Assembly (NCBI GenBank): GCA_964634885.1 | Contig: CAZWLN010000079.1 | Coordinates: forward strand, 1 to 18,735 | Origin: DAINRZ01 sp964634885 | GTDB lineage: Bacteria > Bacteroidota > Ignavibacteria > Kapaibacteriales > UBA2268 | Length of the DNA stretch: 18,735 bases | Reading direction: 5' to 3' | Shown here: piece after piece, positions 7,509 through 15,636 of the stretch | How positions within the stretch are numbered: position 1 is the first letter of the stretch | How the letters are laid out: every line of letters begins with the position of its first letter | Program-made: the position numbers and the translations under genes | Notes under the pieces: model-generated | The model's input: only the letters and a program-made list of their open reading frames with translations | Told to the model about the DNA's origin: nothing | The model's database searches: none

Positions 7509-9728
7509 TTAATAACTGAGCGCCGCTTTCCGGTTTTCAAAGTTCCTTTTCTTGTCGTTAAGGGCAGTTACCGTATTCTTCTGCTCAATTGCCTGCTCCT
7601 CGATCTCCTGTATTGTACGGGCAATATTAACATCAAATTTCCTGCCGTACTTCTCGAGTATGCCTGTCAGTTTCTTTTCGGCTGACTCGCGGCTCTTCAG
7701 GAATCCGTCGATCTTCATCTTCCTCGTCATTACGACAAGCAGGTTCTGGCTTTCCTGGAGATGGTCAATCTCTTCCTGCCACTTGGCGTGTTCTTCTTTC
7801 AGTTCATTGAGCCTCTTGACGTCTTCGAGAATTGTCCTGATGCTTGTGTTGATCTGCTCTTCTTCCGAGTCGTATTTCTCAATTGTCTCTTTGATATAAT
7901 ACTTCTCGAGAACCGTGGCAATCCACGACAGAGGCTCCCTCGCACCGAACGGATAGGTCTTGTCGTTGGGTGTCGGAGGAGGTACGGAAGAAGTAAAGAA
8001 TATCTGGTAATTATAGGTCATCTCAAGTACGCGGCTGAAGAACTGTTCGAAGTTATCAAGCAGCATCTGGATAATATCCTGGAAAACAGGTAGTTTATTA
8101 TTTGATTTGTCGTTCAGTATGGCGTCGCGCAGCCTGGAATAGGGTGTTGCCAACTGGGCGGCATTGGGTGACGCAATCCTGTGCTGTATATAGTTCTCGA
8201 TGAGCGCAGGCTGGAATTCATCCGGCAGCAGGCCGGGCCTCGGTATCATCGACAGCGACTCGCCGAATACCATGTCGGCCTTAGAGAGGACGAGAGCAAC
8301 CGGAATATGCCTGATATGCGGATTGCTTTGCATCCAGTACTGAAGGAAGGAGTCGAACTGGGCCGCTTTCCTTCGCAGTTCCACAGGGTTGGTGTAATCG
8401 GACTCCGACAGGAAGAACATCAGGCCGCGGGCATTCTTGTAAAGCTCCATTACTTCCATATTCATGCGCTGGTCGCGTTCGTCCTGGCTGGTCGTGTCCT
8501 TGCGTGCTTCGTAGTCATGGATGATGAAACTGCCGATGTTCAGGTCCTCCCAGAAAGTATAGGAACTGTAACCCGATGTGGGCGGTATGGCATTATTATA
8601 CCACGAATTGACGTTGCCCTGGTAATAGGACTGGAATTCCCTGCCGAGGGTAATGGCGCCGGAGCCGAAGCCCTTTGTTTTTGCCATCCTCATCTGTGCA
8701 TCGTAGCAGAATGATGTCAGGTATGCTGTTTTACCCGAACCGGAGAATCCGAACATGAAGATCGGCACGGGGTTAAAAATGCTCGTCAATCCCTGGTTCT
8801 GGTTCTTGTGGACCATGAACTCGAGGAAGGACTGGCCGATGCCGAGTTTCATCGTAGAAGTATATTGCTGGTTGAACAGTGAATTCTTGACATTGCTCAA
8901 CTGAAGTTCGTCGCCTTTGGCAATTGGTGTCTGGTAGTCGTTCTCCCAGAATTCATCCCATGACTTGAAGAGCTTTTCAAAGAACGGGTCGATACTGCAC
9001 CAATACCTGATGGCTTTGTGAAGCTCATAGTAATCGAGGTTCTTAAGGTTCTGGAACGATTTGTTCAGGTCGTGCAGCACGTGCAGGTTGATGAGGATCT
9101 CAGCGTAAGCATACTGGGTAATCTCTCCACGTTCCCTGATCTCCTGGATGTATTTGATGAGGCTGTTCTCGGCGTCGTTAGCGCTGATGCCAAGCGTTAC
9201 AAGTATTGTCCCCAGCATCTTGAAAAGCAGTACCCTGGTTTTTTCTTCCAGGTTCTCATTGTTTTCCAAAAGCATGGCAACATTGCCGACGATCCTGTCG
9301 TACTCGGATTCGTCGATGCCAACATGTTCCGTTTCGATCCAGTCTTCATAGAAACTCCTGATGCCCCTGATCTCCAGATAGATGCTGTTCTTGCGTTCAA
9401 GTTTTGCCAGCAGGTGGTACCTGTACCACAGGGCAATGATGTCGCGAAGGAGCTTGCGCATGGGGGTAACATTGGTCTCGGAGAATACTTTAGCGCCGTA
9501 CACTCCGCTGATTGCCTGGTCAATTTCAAACAGCACCGAAAGGCTGTATTCCTGTTTCTCGATCTGGTCGGGAAGGGTTTCGACCGCCTGGAAATAATTG
9601 TGTACCGCATGAGAAGCTTCTTCCTGCTGTTCATGGGTTTGTTTACGGCCCGTATCTACAAAATAGCCACTAAGTTTGTGGGTTTCTTCCGAAAAATATT
9701 TTCCTATATCCGTTATTGGCTTAAACAT
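7509..9728 (-). CDS. Soluble P-loop GTPase with TssM-like nucleotide-binding domain and C-terminal coiled coil
   Basis: The 739-aa protein has no signal peptide or membrane helix. Residues 1-310 are mostly helical and unrecognised. A P-loop domain follows (about 318-585): Walker A GFSGSGKT at 327-334, a Walker B/switch-II-like FIIHDYEA at 401-408 with Asp405, a base-specificity motif SKAD at 482-485 (an [NTS]KxD G4 motif), and a G5-like FFTSS near 577-581. The order, with MFFLSESD and later PVALVLSKADMVFGE, recalls the cytoplasmic domain of the T6SS protein TssM/IcmF and the bacterial double-GTPase families. Residues about 618-735 are a charged coiled coil. Canonical TssM is membrane-anchored and much larger, so this would be a cytosolic relative. 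It starts 4 nt after tssK, with GGGAG 7 nt upstream of the ATG inside the tssK 3' end. A role as energy or assembly switch for the TssK-containing machine is inference. Confidence 0.7.
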   Translation of the reverse strand: MFKPITDIGKYFSEETHKLSGYFVDTGRKQTHEQQEEASHAVHNYFQAVETLPDQIEKQEYSLSVLFEIDQAISGVYGAKVFSETNVTPMRKLLRDIIALWYRYHLLAKLERKNSIYLEIRGIRSFYEDWIETEHVGIDESEYDRIVGNVAMLLENNENLEEKTRVLLFKMLGTILVTLGISANDAENSLIKYIQEIRERGEITQYAYAEILINLHVLHDLNKSFQNLKNLDYYELHKAIRYWCSIDPFFEKLFKSWDEFWENDYQTPIAKGDELQLSNVKNSLFNQQYTSTMKLGIGQSFLEFMVHKNQNQGLTSIFNPVPIFMFGFSGSGKTAYLTSFCYDAQMRMAKTKGFGSGAITLGREFQSYYQGNVNSWYNNAIPPTSGYSSYTFWEDLNIGSFIIHDYEARKDTTSQDERDQRMNMEVMELYKNARGLMFFLSESDYTNPVELRRKAAQFDSFLQYWMQSNPHIRHIPVALVLSKADMVFGESLSMIPRPGLLPDEFQPALIENYIQHRIASPNAAQLATPYSRLRDAILNDKSNNKLPVFQDIIQMLLDNFEQFFSRVLEMTYNYQIFFTSSVPPPTPNDKTYPFGAREPLSWIATVLEKYYIKETIEKYDSEEEQINTSIRTILEDVKRLNELKEEHAKWQEEIDHLQESQNLLVVMTRKMKIDGFLKSRESAEKKLTGILEKYGRKFDVNIARTIQEIEEQAIEQKNTVTALNDKKRNFENRKAALSY

Positions 9729-9732
9729 TGAG

Positions 9733-11115
9733 CTACTCCCTGACGTTTATTGTAAGATAGCGTTTCAAATCGGGGACGCCTTCGCCCACGGGTGTGGGTA
9801 CATATATTGTGATGATCGACGCCTTGTCCCTGTTAATTATTTCTTTCGGGCATTCGATCCTGTAACTGAGATTCTCTCCGGGTATGGGCTTGAGAGCGTT
9901 CAGCAGGTCCTTGAGCATTGCCTGGGAAACGTCGCCGAGGCTGACGCGGACATTCTTGTGGATGGGTTCCGCGTTTGAATAGCTCCGCAGGTATATGGTC
10001 ATCTGTGTCTCGCCCTTGCGGAATTCGACCTCATCCTTCAGATAGACTTTAAGTTTGTTGCTGCCGGCTACCTTCGAGAATTCAACCCTGTCCACAGGCA
10101 GTTGTTTCTCTGAAACAGGGCCTGCCGGGAGGAATTCCAGGTATTTCATCATCGTGTCGAGCACAACGTAGGACTGGTCAAAGGCCTGTTTCATGTCGAT
10201 CTGCTGTTCAACGATATTGATGAGGGGTTTTTCGAGTACTTCAATCGTATCTGCCGACTGCTGGCTCAGGTAGTCCTGTTCGAAGCCGATGGACAGTATC
10301 TTCAGTTCTGCCTTAAGCCTGTTTACAAATTCCTGCAACAATTTGAAGAAATTGAAGGTAGGCATCGAACTGTCGTTAAGGGAAGGCTTGAAGCCTTCGA
10401 CTATCCTGTACAGTTCGCTCGTGGCCTGCCACACAAGCACCAGCTGGGGCAACGGCCTCAGTGAGTTAAGGTAATCGGTAAGCAGCGCCGAAAAACGCTC
10501 ATATTTCTCCATGAACAATTTGTGAGCGTCGATGCTGAGCGAAGAACTGTCGAGGTGGATGCCGAAAGGAATATAGCTTTCGTCGATGGAAACGAGGCCG
10601 CTTTGTACGACGAAGCGCAGTACCGGCACACCGTTGCGTTTGTCGTTCGAGGTTGTCAGTTCACAGGGAGTGTGATAGAGAACAAGCCCCTCGGAAATGG
10701 TGTCGTCGAGGGCTTCGATCTTTTCCATGTTGTTTTCGTTAACCGCGGCGGGTACCAGATAGGCCATTATATAGCCTTCTTCCGTCTGTTTGGCAAATTG
10801 TATCCTGAGATTGAAAGAGCGCCTTTCGTCGATTTTCAGCACCTGTCCGAAAGGATTGATCACTTCCATACGCTCGATGTCGATCCTGTACTGCGACTCT
10901 TTGTACTGAGATTCATCTATAACATGGAAATGGATGTTGGTTGATTTGTTGTAAGCTTCCTGAAGGGCAGGATTCCTGAGGAAGCCGAATGTCCTGGTTT
11001 TCTGGCTCGCTGCGCCTGTAAGGTTTTCAACCCAGGATTCCAGCGATTTCAAATGACTCTCGGTAATAATGTCCCCGTCTCGCCACATGACTCTGTATAG
11101 GGGGAAACTAGCCAT
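9733..11115 (-). CDS. tssK: Type VI secretion baseplate protein TssK
   Basis: The 460-aa protein matches TssK (VasE/DUF876), the trimeric baseplate subunit that joins the T6SS wedge to the membrane complex. The N-terminal segment VMWRDGDIITESHLKSLESW (residues 9-28) corresponds to the family hallmark (W-x-E/D-G, then a conserved His about 7 residues on, then an aromatic helix), and length is as expected (about 440-460). The N-terminal half is the beta-rich phage receptor-binding-protein-like shoulder, the middle (about 200-330) is helical, and the C-terminal domain (about 340-460) is the part that in studied systems contacts TssL/TssM. An AGAGG ribosome binding site lies about 5 nt before the ATG. 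The gene sits 9 bp after the small membrane protein and 4 bp before the GTPase gene. TssK is the strongest single marker that this operon is T6SS-related. Divergence from proteobacterial TssK is considerable, so subtype is uncertain. Confidence 0.8.
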   Translation of the reverse strand: MASFPLYRVMWRDGDIITESHLKSLESWVENLTGAASQKTRTFGFLRNPALQEAYNKSTNIHFHVIDESQYKESQYRIDIERMEVINPFGQVLKIDERRSFNLRIQFAKQTEEGYIMAYLVPAAVNENNMEKIEALDDTISEGLVLYHTPCELTTSNDKRNGVPVLRFVVQSGLVSIDESYIPFGIHLDSSSLSIDAHKLFMEKYERFSALLTDYLNSLRPLPQLVLVWQATSELYRIVEGFKPSLNDSSMPTFNFFKLLQEFVNRLKAELKILSIGFEQDYLSQQSADTIEVLEKPLINIVEQQIDMKQAFDQSYVVLDTMMKYLEFLPAGPVSEKQLPVDRVEFSKVAGSNKLKVYLKDEVEFRKGETQMTIYLRSYSNAEPIHKNVRVSLGDVSQAMLKDLLNALKPIPGENLSYRIECPKEIINRDKASIITIYVPTPVGEGVPDLKRYLTINVRE

Positions 11116-11124
11116 AATGCCTCT

Positions 11125-11556
11125 TTACTTTTTTATTATAAAATCTTTATTGCCTTTGTTTACAATGCCGAACATCTTTTCGAAAAAGTAGTCCGCGTGT
11201 TTTGACGCCAGCAGGATGTCTGCTTTTGTGTAGCCTGCGTTCAGCCGTTCCTGTGTCACAATCAGTGAGACATATTTTGTCATGTCGCCGTACTGGGCTT
11301 TGACCAGGAGTGTGTCGCCCAGGCCGGCCCTCATTTTCACAATAGCCATACCGTCGAGCTGGGTCTCATACTTCGAGCCGTCGAGCGTAACCGTGGCTTT
11401 GGGCAACACCTGGCGGTTGTGGTATGTATATACCATGACTGTCAGGTTGTCCTTCGTCAGGGTCCGGAACAGGTAATATCCACCGCCGGCGATGATCACC
11501 AGCAGGAATATCAAACCGAACAGGCTGCTGCCTTTTTTTCTTTTATTCTTTTTCAT
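11125..11556 (-). CDS. Small one-pass membrane protein with extracytoplasmic beta-sandwich domain
   Basis: The 143-aa protein starts with a very basic cytoplasmic tail (MKKNKRKKGS), has one membrane helix (about 12-31), and then a domain of about 110 residues outside the cytoplasm. Residues about 37-110 follow the pattern of a carboxypeptidase-regulatory/transthyretin-like beta-sandwich: a strand (NLTVMVYTY), then LPKATVTLDG, then TQLDGMAIVKM, similar to the family's gA.V.l.g...T...G. pattern. I do not recognise a named family. In the Bacteroidota T6SS (subtype iii) the small membrane components TssN-TssR replace TssJLM, and this protein could fill such a role, but similarity is only in layout. 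AAGG directly abuts the ATG and would overlap its own ribosome binding site. It lies 27 bp after the pseudokinase gene, which carries comparable extracytoplasmic domains, and 9 bp before tssK. Confidence 0.7.
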   Translation of the reverse strand: MKKNKRKKGSSLFGLIFLLVIIAGGGYYLFRTLTKDNLTVMVYTYHNRQVLPKATVTLDGSKYETQLDGMAIVKMRAGLGDTLLVKAQYGDMTKYVSLIVTQERLNAGYTKADILLASKHADYFFEKMFGIVNKGNKDFIIKK

Positions 11557-11583
11557 CCTTCAAAATAATTCAATTTTTACAAT

Positions 11584-13923
11584 TTATTCTAAAAATTCTA
11601 TATGCATCGTCTGTAAATTGAGTTCAATCTTAAATATCATGTCTTCGGGTTTCGCCGGTTTCTTCCACATCAGGCTGTTTCTCGATTCGTCCCGCGGGTA
11701 AGGCTCACCGGGTATCTTCACCCATATCTTGTAGTTGAAGTCGTTGGTCGCTTCTTCGTCGGGCGTCTTACCGTCTTTTTCCATTATCGTCCAGAAGCGT
11801 TCGATGTCCTGGATTGGCTTTTCGGGGAAGAGTACTTCACCACTTTCGTTGGTAATCAGTATCTCCTTGTCCTCTTCATCCACGACATCGCTTGCCTGCA
11901 GGTAGAACTTCACACCTTTCAGGGGATTGCCTGCTTCGTCGAAGACCATGAATTTATACTGGATGGCGCTGGCTTCGTCGAGTATTGCCGTTGGTTCGAC
12001 CGGTTGGATGTCAACTCCGCCTTTGCTGATCATGGCAGGTTTGCCGCCGCCGTTGTCAAACTTGAACTTAGACTGGCCTTCCGGTTCAATTATCAGTTTG
12101 ATAGAGATCTTTGTACTGTCGTTAACGACATAGCTGAGGAAATAGGGATCGTCCCTGAAGGGATTCTCCTTCAGGACAAAGCTGCCTCCCCTGAATTCCA
12201 ACTGGCTGCTGTCGGCAGCGTCTTCCGAAGTTTTGAGGTACAGTTTGGAATTGGTAGCGGGGTTACCTTCGGCGTCAACTAAGTAAACATCGATCTTGAA
12301 GGTCTCGGGCGGTTTGTCGCCACGGGCAAGAGGCAGGCTCTTAATGCTGGCAAGTACCGGGATGATTCCGCGTACAATCGGCCTGAGCTTAATGTGGCTG
12401 ATATGCAGGTCTTTTGTAAGCCCTGTGTCCGAGACTGATGTTTCGATGTACTGGTTTACATATTTCGTGTTGTTGATTATCACTTTGTATTGCAGCACTA
12501 CATTCTCAGGTGCAATCCTGCCGCTGTAGTTGACTACAGCCAGTCCGTCGCCGTTTGTCCTGAGCAATATCTTACTGTCCTGCGGCTCGACCGACCCGTC
12601 GGGTGTTTCATATTCAACAGGAAGAAGCGCACCGCTGACCCTGTCGTGAGCTTCCACATGTATCAGTATCTCCGGTATTTCCTTTGGCGGGAAAATGGCA
12701 GAAAGCTCCCTCACATCGACGACGATGACACCTGTAGTCTTGGTGAAGGCAAAATAGGCCCAGATGCCTAAGGCTACGATGATCAGCAGCAGGGTAATTA
12801 CAACTTTTTTGGGCTGGAACCACCACTCCCAGAGCTTAGCCAGGCCCAGGGCAAAGATGGAGAATATATACTTTATAAAATAGAAGAACCCGCGCTTTTT
12901 ACCGCGCATGTATTTTTTCGAATCGGCGCTCAGTTTCAGGTCTTTGTATTTGATCTTCCTTGCTGCCATTCGCGGAAGGACAATTTCCCAGTTCACATCC
13001 TTCACAGATGTCTTTGTCTTTTCAATCTCATTCAGGCCGAGGATAAGCTCGACAACTGTTGCGGGACGTGCAGCCGGATCGGGGGACAAACCGGCAATCA
13101 AAGCCTTGTTAAGGAATTCTGCGTCCCCGATGTTCTCCGTCGTGGGGTCCACACCGTAGATCATGCGAAACAGCAGAGCAGAGAGGGCATAGACGTCGGA
13201 GCGTTCCGTCAGGTCGCTGCCTTCCCTCTCCTCTTGGGAATAGTAGCTTTCCTTGGCGATTCTCAGTTCTTCGAAAGGAATGTCTTTATATGGAATTCCC
13301 AGATCGGTCAGAGTAGCAGTAAGGTTCTTCTCCTCGTCGAGTGTAAGCAGGATATTGGCGGGGGTGATCTCGTGTACCATTATCCTCTGGGTATGAGCCA
13401 GGGAGATGACCTGCCAGATCTGCTGCACGACAGAATAGGCATCGCGGGGAGAAAGTTGTTTCTGGGTTTTCAGCAGTGTTTCGAGAGTGACACCTTCGAG
13501 GAGGTCAGTAGAGCAATAAGGCCTCAGCTCATTTTCGAATATTTCTTCGCCTGTTTCAATGTTACCGACGAGGAATCTCGACGGGAAATTATCGGATAGG
13601 TATTTCAAGGCTTTTGTCTTCAGCCTGAACTGCTTGATTGCATCCTCATCCTCCATCAGGTCTTTTTTGAAGACTCTCAGGGCTACCGCTTTGCCGTGTT
13701 CAGTGTCGAATGCTTCGTAGGCCGTCGAAAAATGTCCTCTTGAAAGGAAAGATTTTATCTCATATCTGCCGAATTTTACGTTCTTTATCAGTATTTTCTC
13801 ATCGTCGTTAAGCGTTACAACCGTACGCGACCTGAACCTGTAAATAATATATAGCAGTGCGACAAAGACGGCAAAGGCGCCTCCGGCAATGATAAAATAT
13901 AAGGCCGTAGTGTCGATATTCAT
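11584..13923 (-). CDS. Membrane-anchored Ser/Thr pseudokinase with extracytoplasmic Ig/transthyretin-like repeats
   Basis: The 779-aa protein has an N-terminal membrane helix (about 8-29), a kinase-fold domain (about 51-300), an amphipathic or membrane segment near 345-369, a clear membrane helix (about 374-394), and a C-terminal half of beta-sandwich units (about 398-490, 530-620 and 660-750). The kinase fold is recognisable from LSRGHFSTAYEA (glycine loop), SDVYALSALLFRMIYG with Asp243, DLG at 207-209, Asn190 in TPANILL, and Arg286 in PDPAARP. Catalytic residues are lost: the VAIK lysine is Arg83, the alpha-C glutamate position is Lys, HRD reads VHE (183-185) and APE reads SQE (229-231). 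It is therefore probably a binding or scaffold module, not an active kinase. Layout resembles T6SS kinase PpkA (cytoplasmic kinase, membrane helix, periplasmic domain), but the periplasmic part differs. It follows the DUF4123 gene by 31 bp. Exact topology is uncertain because the 345-369 segment may or may not cross the membrane. Confidence 0.82.
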   Translation of the reverse strand: MNIDTTALYFIIAGGAFAVFVALLYIIYRFRSRTVVTLNDDEKILIKNVKFGRYEIKSFLSRGHFSTAYEAFDTEHGKAVALRVFKKDLMEDEDAIKQFRLKTKALKYLSDNFPSRFLVGNIETGEEIFENELRPYCSTDLLEGVTLETLLKTQKQLSPRDAYSVVQQIWQVISLAHTQRIMVHEITPANILLTLDEEKNLTATLTDLGIPYKDIPFEELRIAKESYYSQEEREGSDLTERSDVYALSALLFRMIYGVDPTTENIGDAEFLNKALIAGLSPDPAARPATVVELILGLNEIEKTKTSVKDVNWEIVLPRMAARKIKYKDLKLSADSKKYMRGKKRGFFYFIKYIFSIFALGLAKLWEWWFQPKKVVITLLLIIVALGIWAYFAFTKTTGVIVVDVRELSAIFPPKEIPEILIHVEAHDRVSGALLPVEYETPDGSVEPQDSKILLRTNGDGLAVVNYSGRIAPENVVLQYKVIINNTKYVNQYIETSVSDTGLTKDLHISHIKLRPIVRGIIPVLASIKSLPLARGDKPPETFKIDVYLVDAEGNPATNSKLYLKTSEDAADSSQLEFRGGSFVLKENPFRDDPYFLSYVVNDSTKISIKLIIEPEGQSKFKFDNGGGKPAMISKGGVDIQPVEPTAILDEASAIQYKFMVFDEAGNPLKGVKFYLQASDVVDEEDKEILITNESGEVLFPEKPIQDIERFWTIMEKDGKTPDEEATNDFNYKIWVKIPGEPYPRDESRNSLMWKKPAKPEDMIFKIELNLQTMHIEFLE

Positions 13924-13954
13924 AATTAACTATCTATTATCAAACAATTTAACA

Positions 13955-14530
13955 TCAAACAATCGTATCAAAGTTAACACTTTCCATGCCATTTTCTTCA
14001 TCCGCAGACTCATGGGGCACAGAATAATCCATATCCTCCTTCAATGCAATCCTTTCAGTATGTAATTTACCATTTTGCAGTGAGAATTCCAGCAGATAAT
14101 CGGGATTTTTATCTTCTGCTATGAAACAATCCACCGGCCCGAAAAACTCAGCCAACTGGCTTTCGGAACAGGACGGCAGGAATATCCTCAGTACCCTGGG
14201 GTCATAGAACCGGAAATACATCTCGGTACCTTTTTCGTCCCTGACAAGCAGGAATTTGCGGAAGTGTTTCCACAATGCCTCCATCGAATCGCGCGATTTG
14301 ATGAATACTCCCCAGCAGTCCCCCCAGCCCTTGGTAAACACCCATTCGTCGAAGTCCGAACCCGGCTTCAACTCTGCAATATATGGAGCTACATCCTTCA
14401 GCAGTTCTTCGCTTCTGCCTCTGTAGAGGCTGTCGTGGGACACGTCTTCCGCGAGGTGGTCCAGCAGTTCGGGGCCAATCCTTGCTGCGTCTAATAAACA
14501 ATATTTTGCTTTCTTTTCTATTATTTCCAT
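13955..14530 (-). CDS. DUF4123 domain protein (T6SS effector/spike adaptor)
   Basis: The 191-aa protein is a compact DUF4123 protein. Members (Tap-1/TEC) are cytoplasmic chaperones that load effectors onto the VgrG or PAAR spike of the T6SS and are not themselves exported. Family hallmarks are plain: LWKHFRKFLLV at 87-96 and FRFYDPRVLRIFLP at 106-119, followed by FFGPVD at 129-134. The usual genetic place of such adaptors is between a spike gene and the effector they serve. Here the nearest upstream genes are an OmpA protein, a 263-aa unknown and the large partial gene, which makes one of the latter two a candidate client. The ATG lies 4 bp after the OmpA-protein stop, suggesting coupling. 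No strong ribosome binding site is seen. The acidic last 30 residues are not conserved family features. Confidence 0.85.
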   Translation of the reverse strand: MEIIEKKAKYCLLDAARIGPELLDHLAEDVSHDSLYRGRSEELLKDVAPYIAELKPGSDFDEWVFTKGWGDCWGVFIKSRDSMEALWKHFRKFLLVRDEKGTEMYFRFYDPRVLRIFLPSCSESQLAEFFGPVDCFIAEDKNPDYLLEFSLQNGKLHTERIALKEDMDYSVPHESADEENGMESVNFDTIV

Positions 14531-14534
14531 AGCG

Positions 14535-15548
14535 CTATTTCACTACTTTTATTTCTGTTCTTCTGTTTGCGAGCCTTCCCTCTTCGGTGCTGTTGTCGCC
14601 TACAGGTTCGGCGGAACCTTTACCGGCCCATGACAAACGGGTGCTGTCGATGCCCTTGCCGACCAGCCAGTCCACAATCGACTTGGCTCTTTCGCCGGAA
14701 AGCCTGACGTTGTCTTCTTCCCTGCCCTGGTTGTCAGTATGGCCGACGACCTGGAACTTCAGTTCAGGGTATTTATTCATGATCTCAAGTACTTTATTGA
14801 GGGATGGTGCGAACTCAGGTTTTAGTGTGCTTTTACCCGAATCGAACATGTTGCCGGCAAAGACAATATCTTCGATGGGAGCTTCTTTGTAAACGACTTT
14901 GGTTTCTACTTTGGTTTCGACCTTAGGCTCTTCTTTCGGCCTTGTGAGCAGGAACACAATTGTTACCAGGGCCAGCGCCGCGAATGAAATCCCGATGATC
15001 ATCGGTACCCTGCTTTTCTTCGGCGGCAGGGGCACTTCAACAGGCTTCACCTCGATGATTTCCTCCTCATAGGGTTCTTCTTCGTCGATCTGGCATTGCA
15101 GTTCGGTGGTCAGTTTCGCCTTCATCACTCTTTCCTGGGTGGTGTACCTTACCGTCCCCCTGGTCAAAGGTGTAAGTTTATTAGTCCATGGCGAGATATA
15201 GTCATTAATAATCGGGCCGACATCAGCAATCTTTTTCACGGTAAACATCCGGCATTCGGATTCTTTGCCCTTAATCCATTCAGGCCCTTTTTTCGGCTCG
15301 ATCGACAATATATCCCTTAACTCGTTGGTATTATCCTGGTTAATATTGTCCATCGGTGTTTTGATTATCTCAAACAGGTACTTAATAGTGTCTTCGCTGT
15401 AAACAGCTAAATATTTGCAGGGTATGAGGTTGATCTCATTGGGCAACAGGCATATGCCGTATTTCAGGGCGAATTCCTCAACCCATTTACCTGCAATGAT
15501 GATGACATTCTTATTATTGAAATTCCATGGCGCTAATTGTGGACGCAT
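14535..15548 (-). CDS. One-pass membrane protein with C-terminal OmpA peptidoglycan-binding domain
   Basis: The 337-aa protein has no signal peptide. A cytoplasmic N-terminal domain (1 to about 155) that I do not recognise is followed by an acidic/proline linker (155-180), a single membrane helix (182-202), a short EPKVETK repeat linker and an OmpA/MotB-type domain (about 225-337). The OmpA domain keeps the peptidoglycan-binding residues: Asp272 in VVGHTDNQG and Arg287 in LSGERA, with NRRTEI at 328-333. It should anchor a cytoplasmic assembly to the cell wall. In T6SS this is done by TagL or by TssL with a fused OmpA domain, but those have a different N-terminal part (TssL cytoplasmic hook or several helices). 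AGGA lies 7 nt before the ATG and supports the start. An 88-bp AT-rich gap precedes it, and the DUF4123 gene follows by 4 bp. Confidence 0.85.
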   Translation of the reverse strand: MRPQLAPWNFNNKNVIIIAGKWVEEFALKYGICLLPNEINLIPCKYLAVYSEDTIKYLFEIIKTPMDNINQDNTNELRDILSIEPKKGPEWIKGKESECRMFTVKKIADVGPIINDYISPWTNKLTPLTRGTVRYTTQERVMKAKLTTELQCQIDEEEPYEEEIIEVKPVEVPLPPKKSRVPMIIGISFAALALVTIVFLLTRPKEEPKVETKVETKVVYKEAPIEDIVFAGNMFDSGKSTLKPEFAPSLNKVLEIMNKYPELKFQVVGHTDNQGREEDNVRLSGERAKSIVDWLVGKGIDSTRLSWAGKGSAEPVGDNSTEEGRLANRRTEIKVVK

Positions 15549-15636
15549 TGTTCATTCCTGTCTGAAAAAGTATTATTTAATATTGTTAATTCCATATTCT
15601 CCAATTTCATAATTAAAGAAATAAAAGATAAATAAT

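Noticed and set aside
7509..7685. Small plus-strand ORFs around the end of the GTPase gene
   Set aside because: They lie inside the GTPase coding region and coiled-coil segment and have no ribosome binding site or family signature.
9018..9731. 237-codon plus-strand ORF within the GTPase gene
   Set aside because: It lies antisense to a clearly real coding region with conserved motifs, has no recognisable domain, and ends exactly across the start of the GTPase gene.
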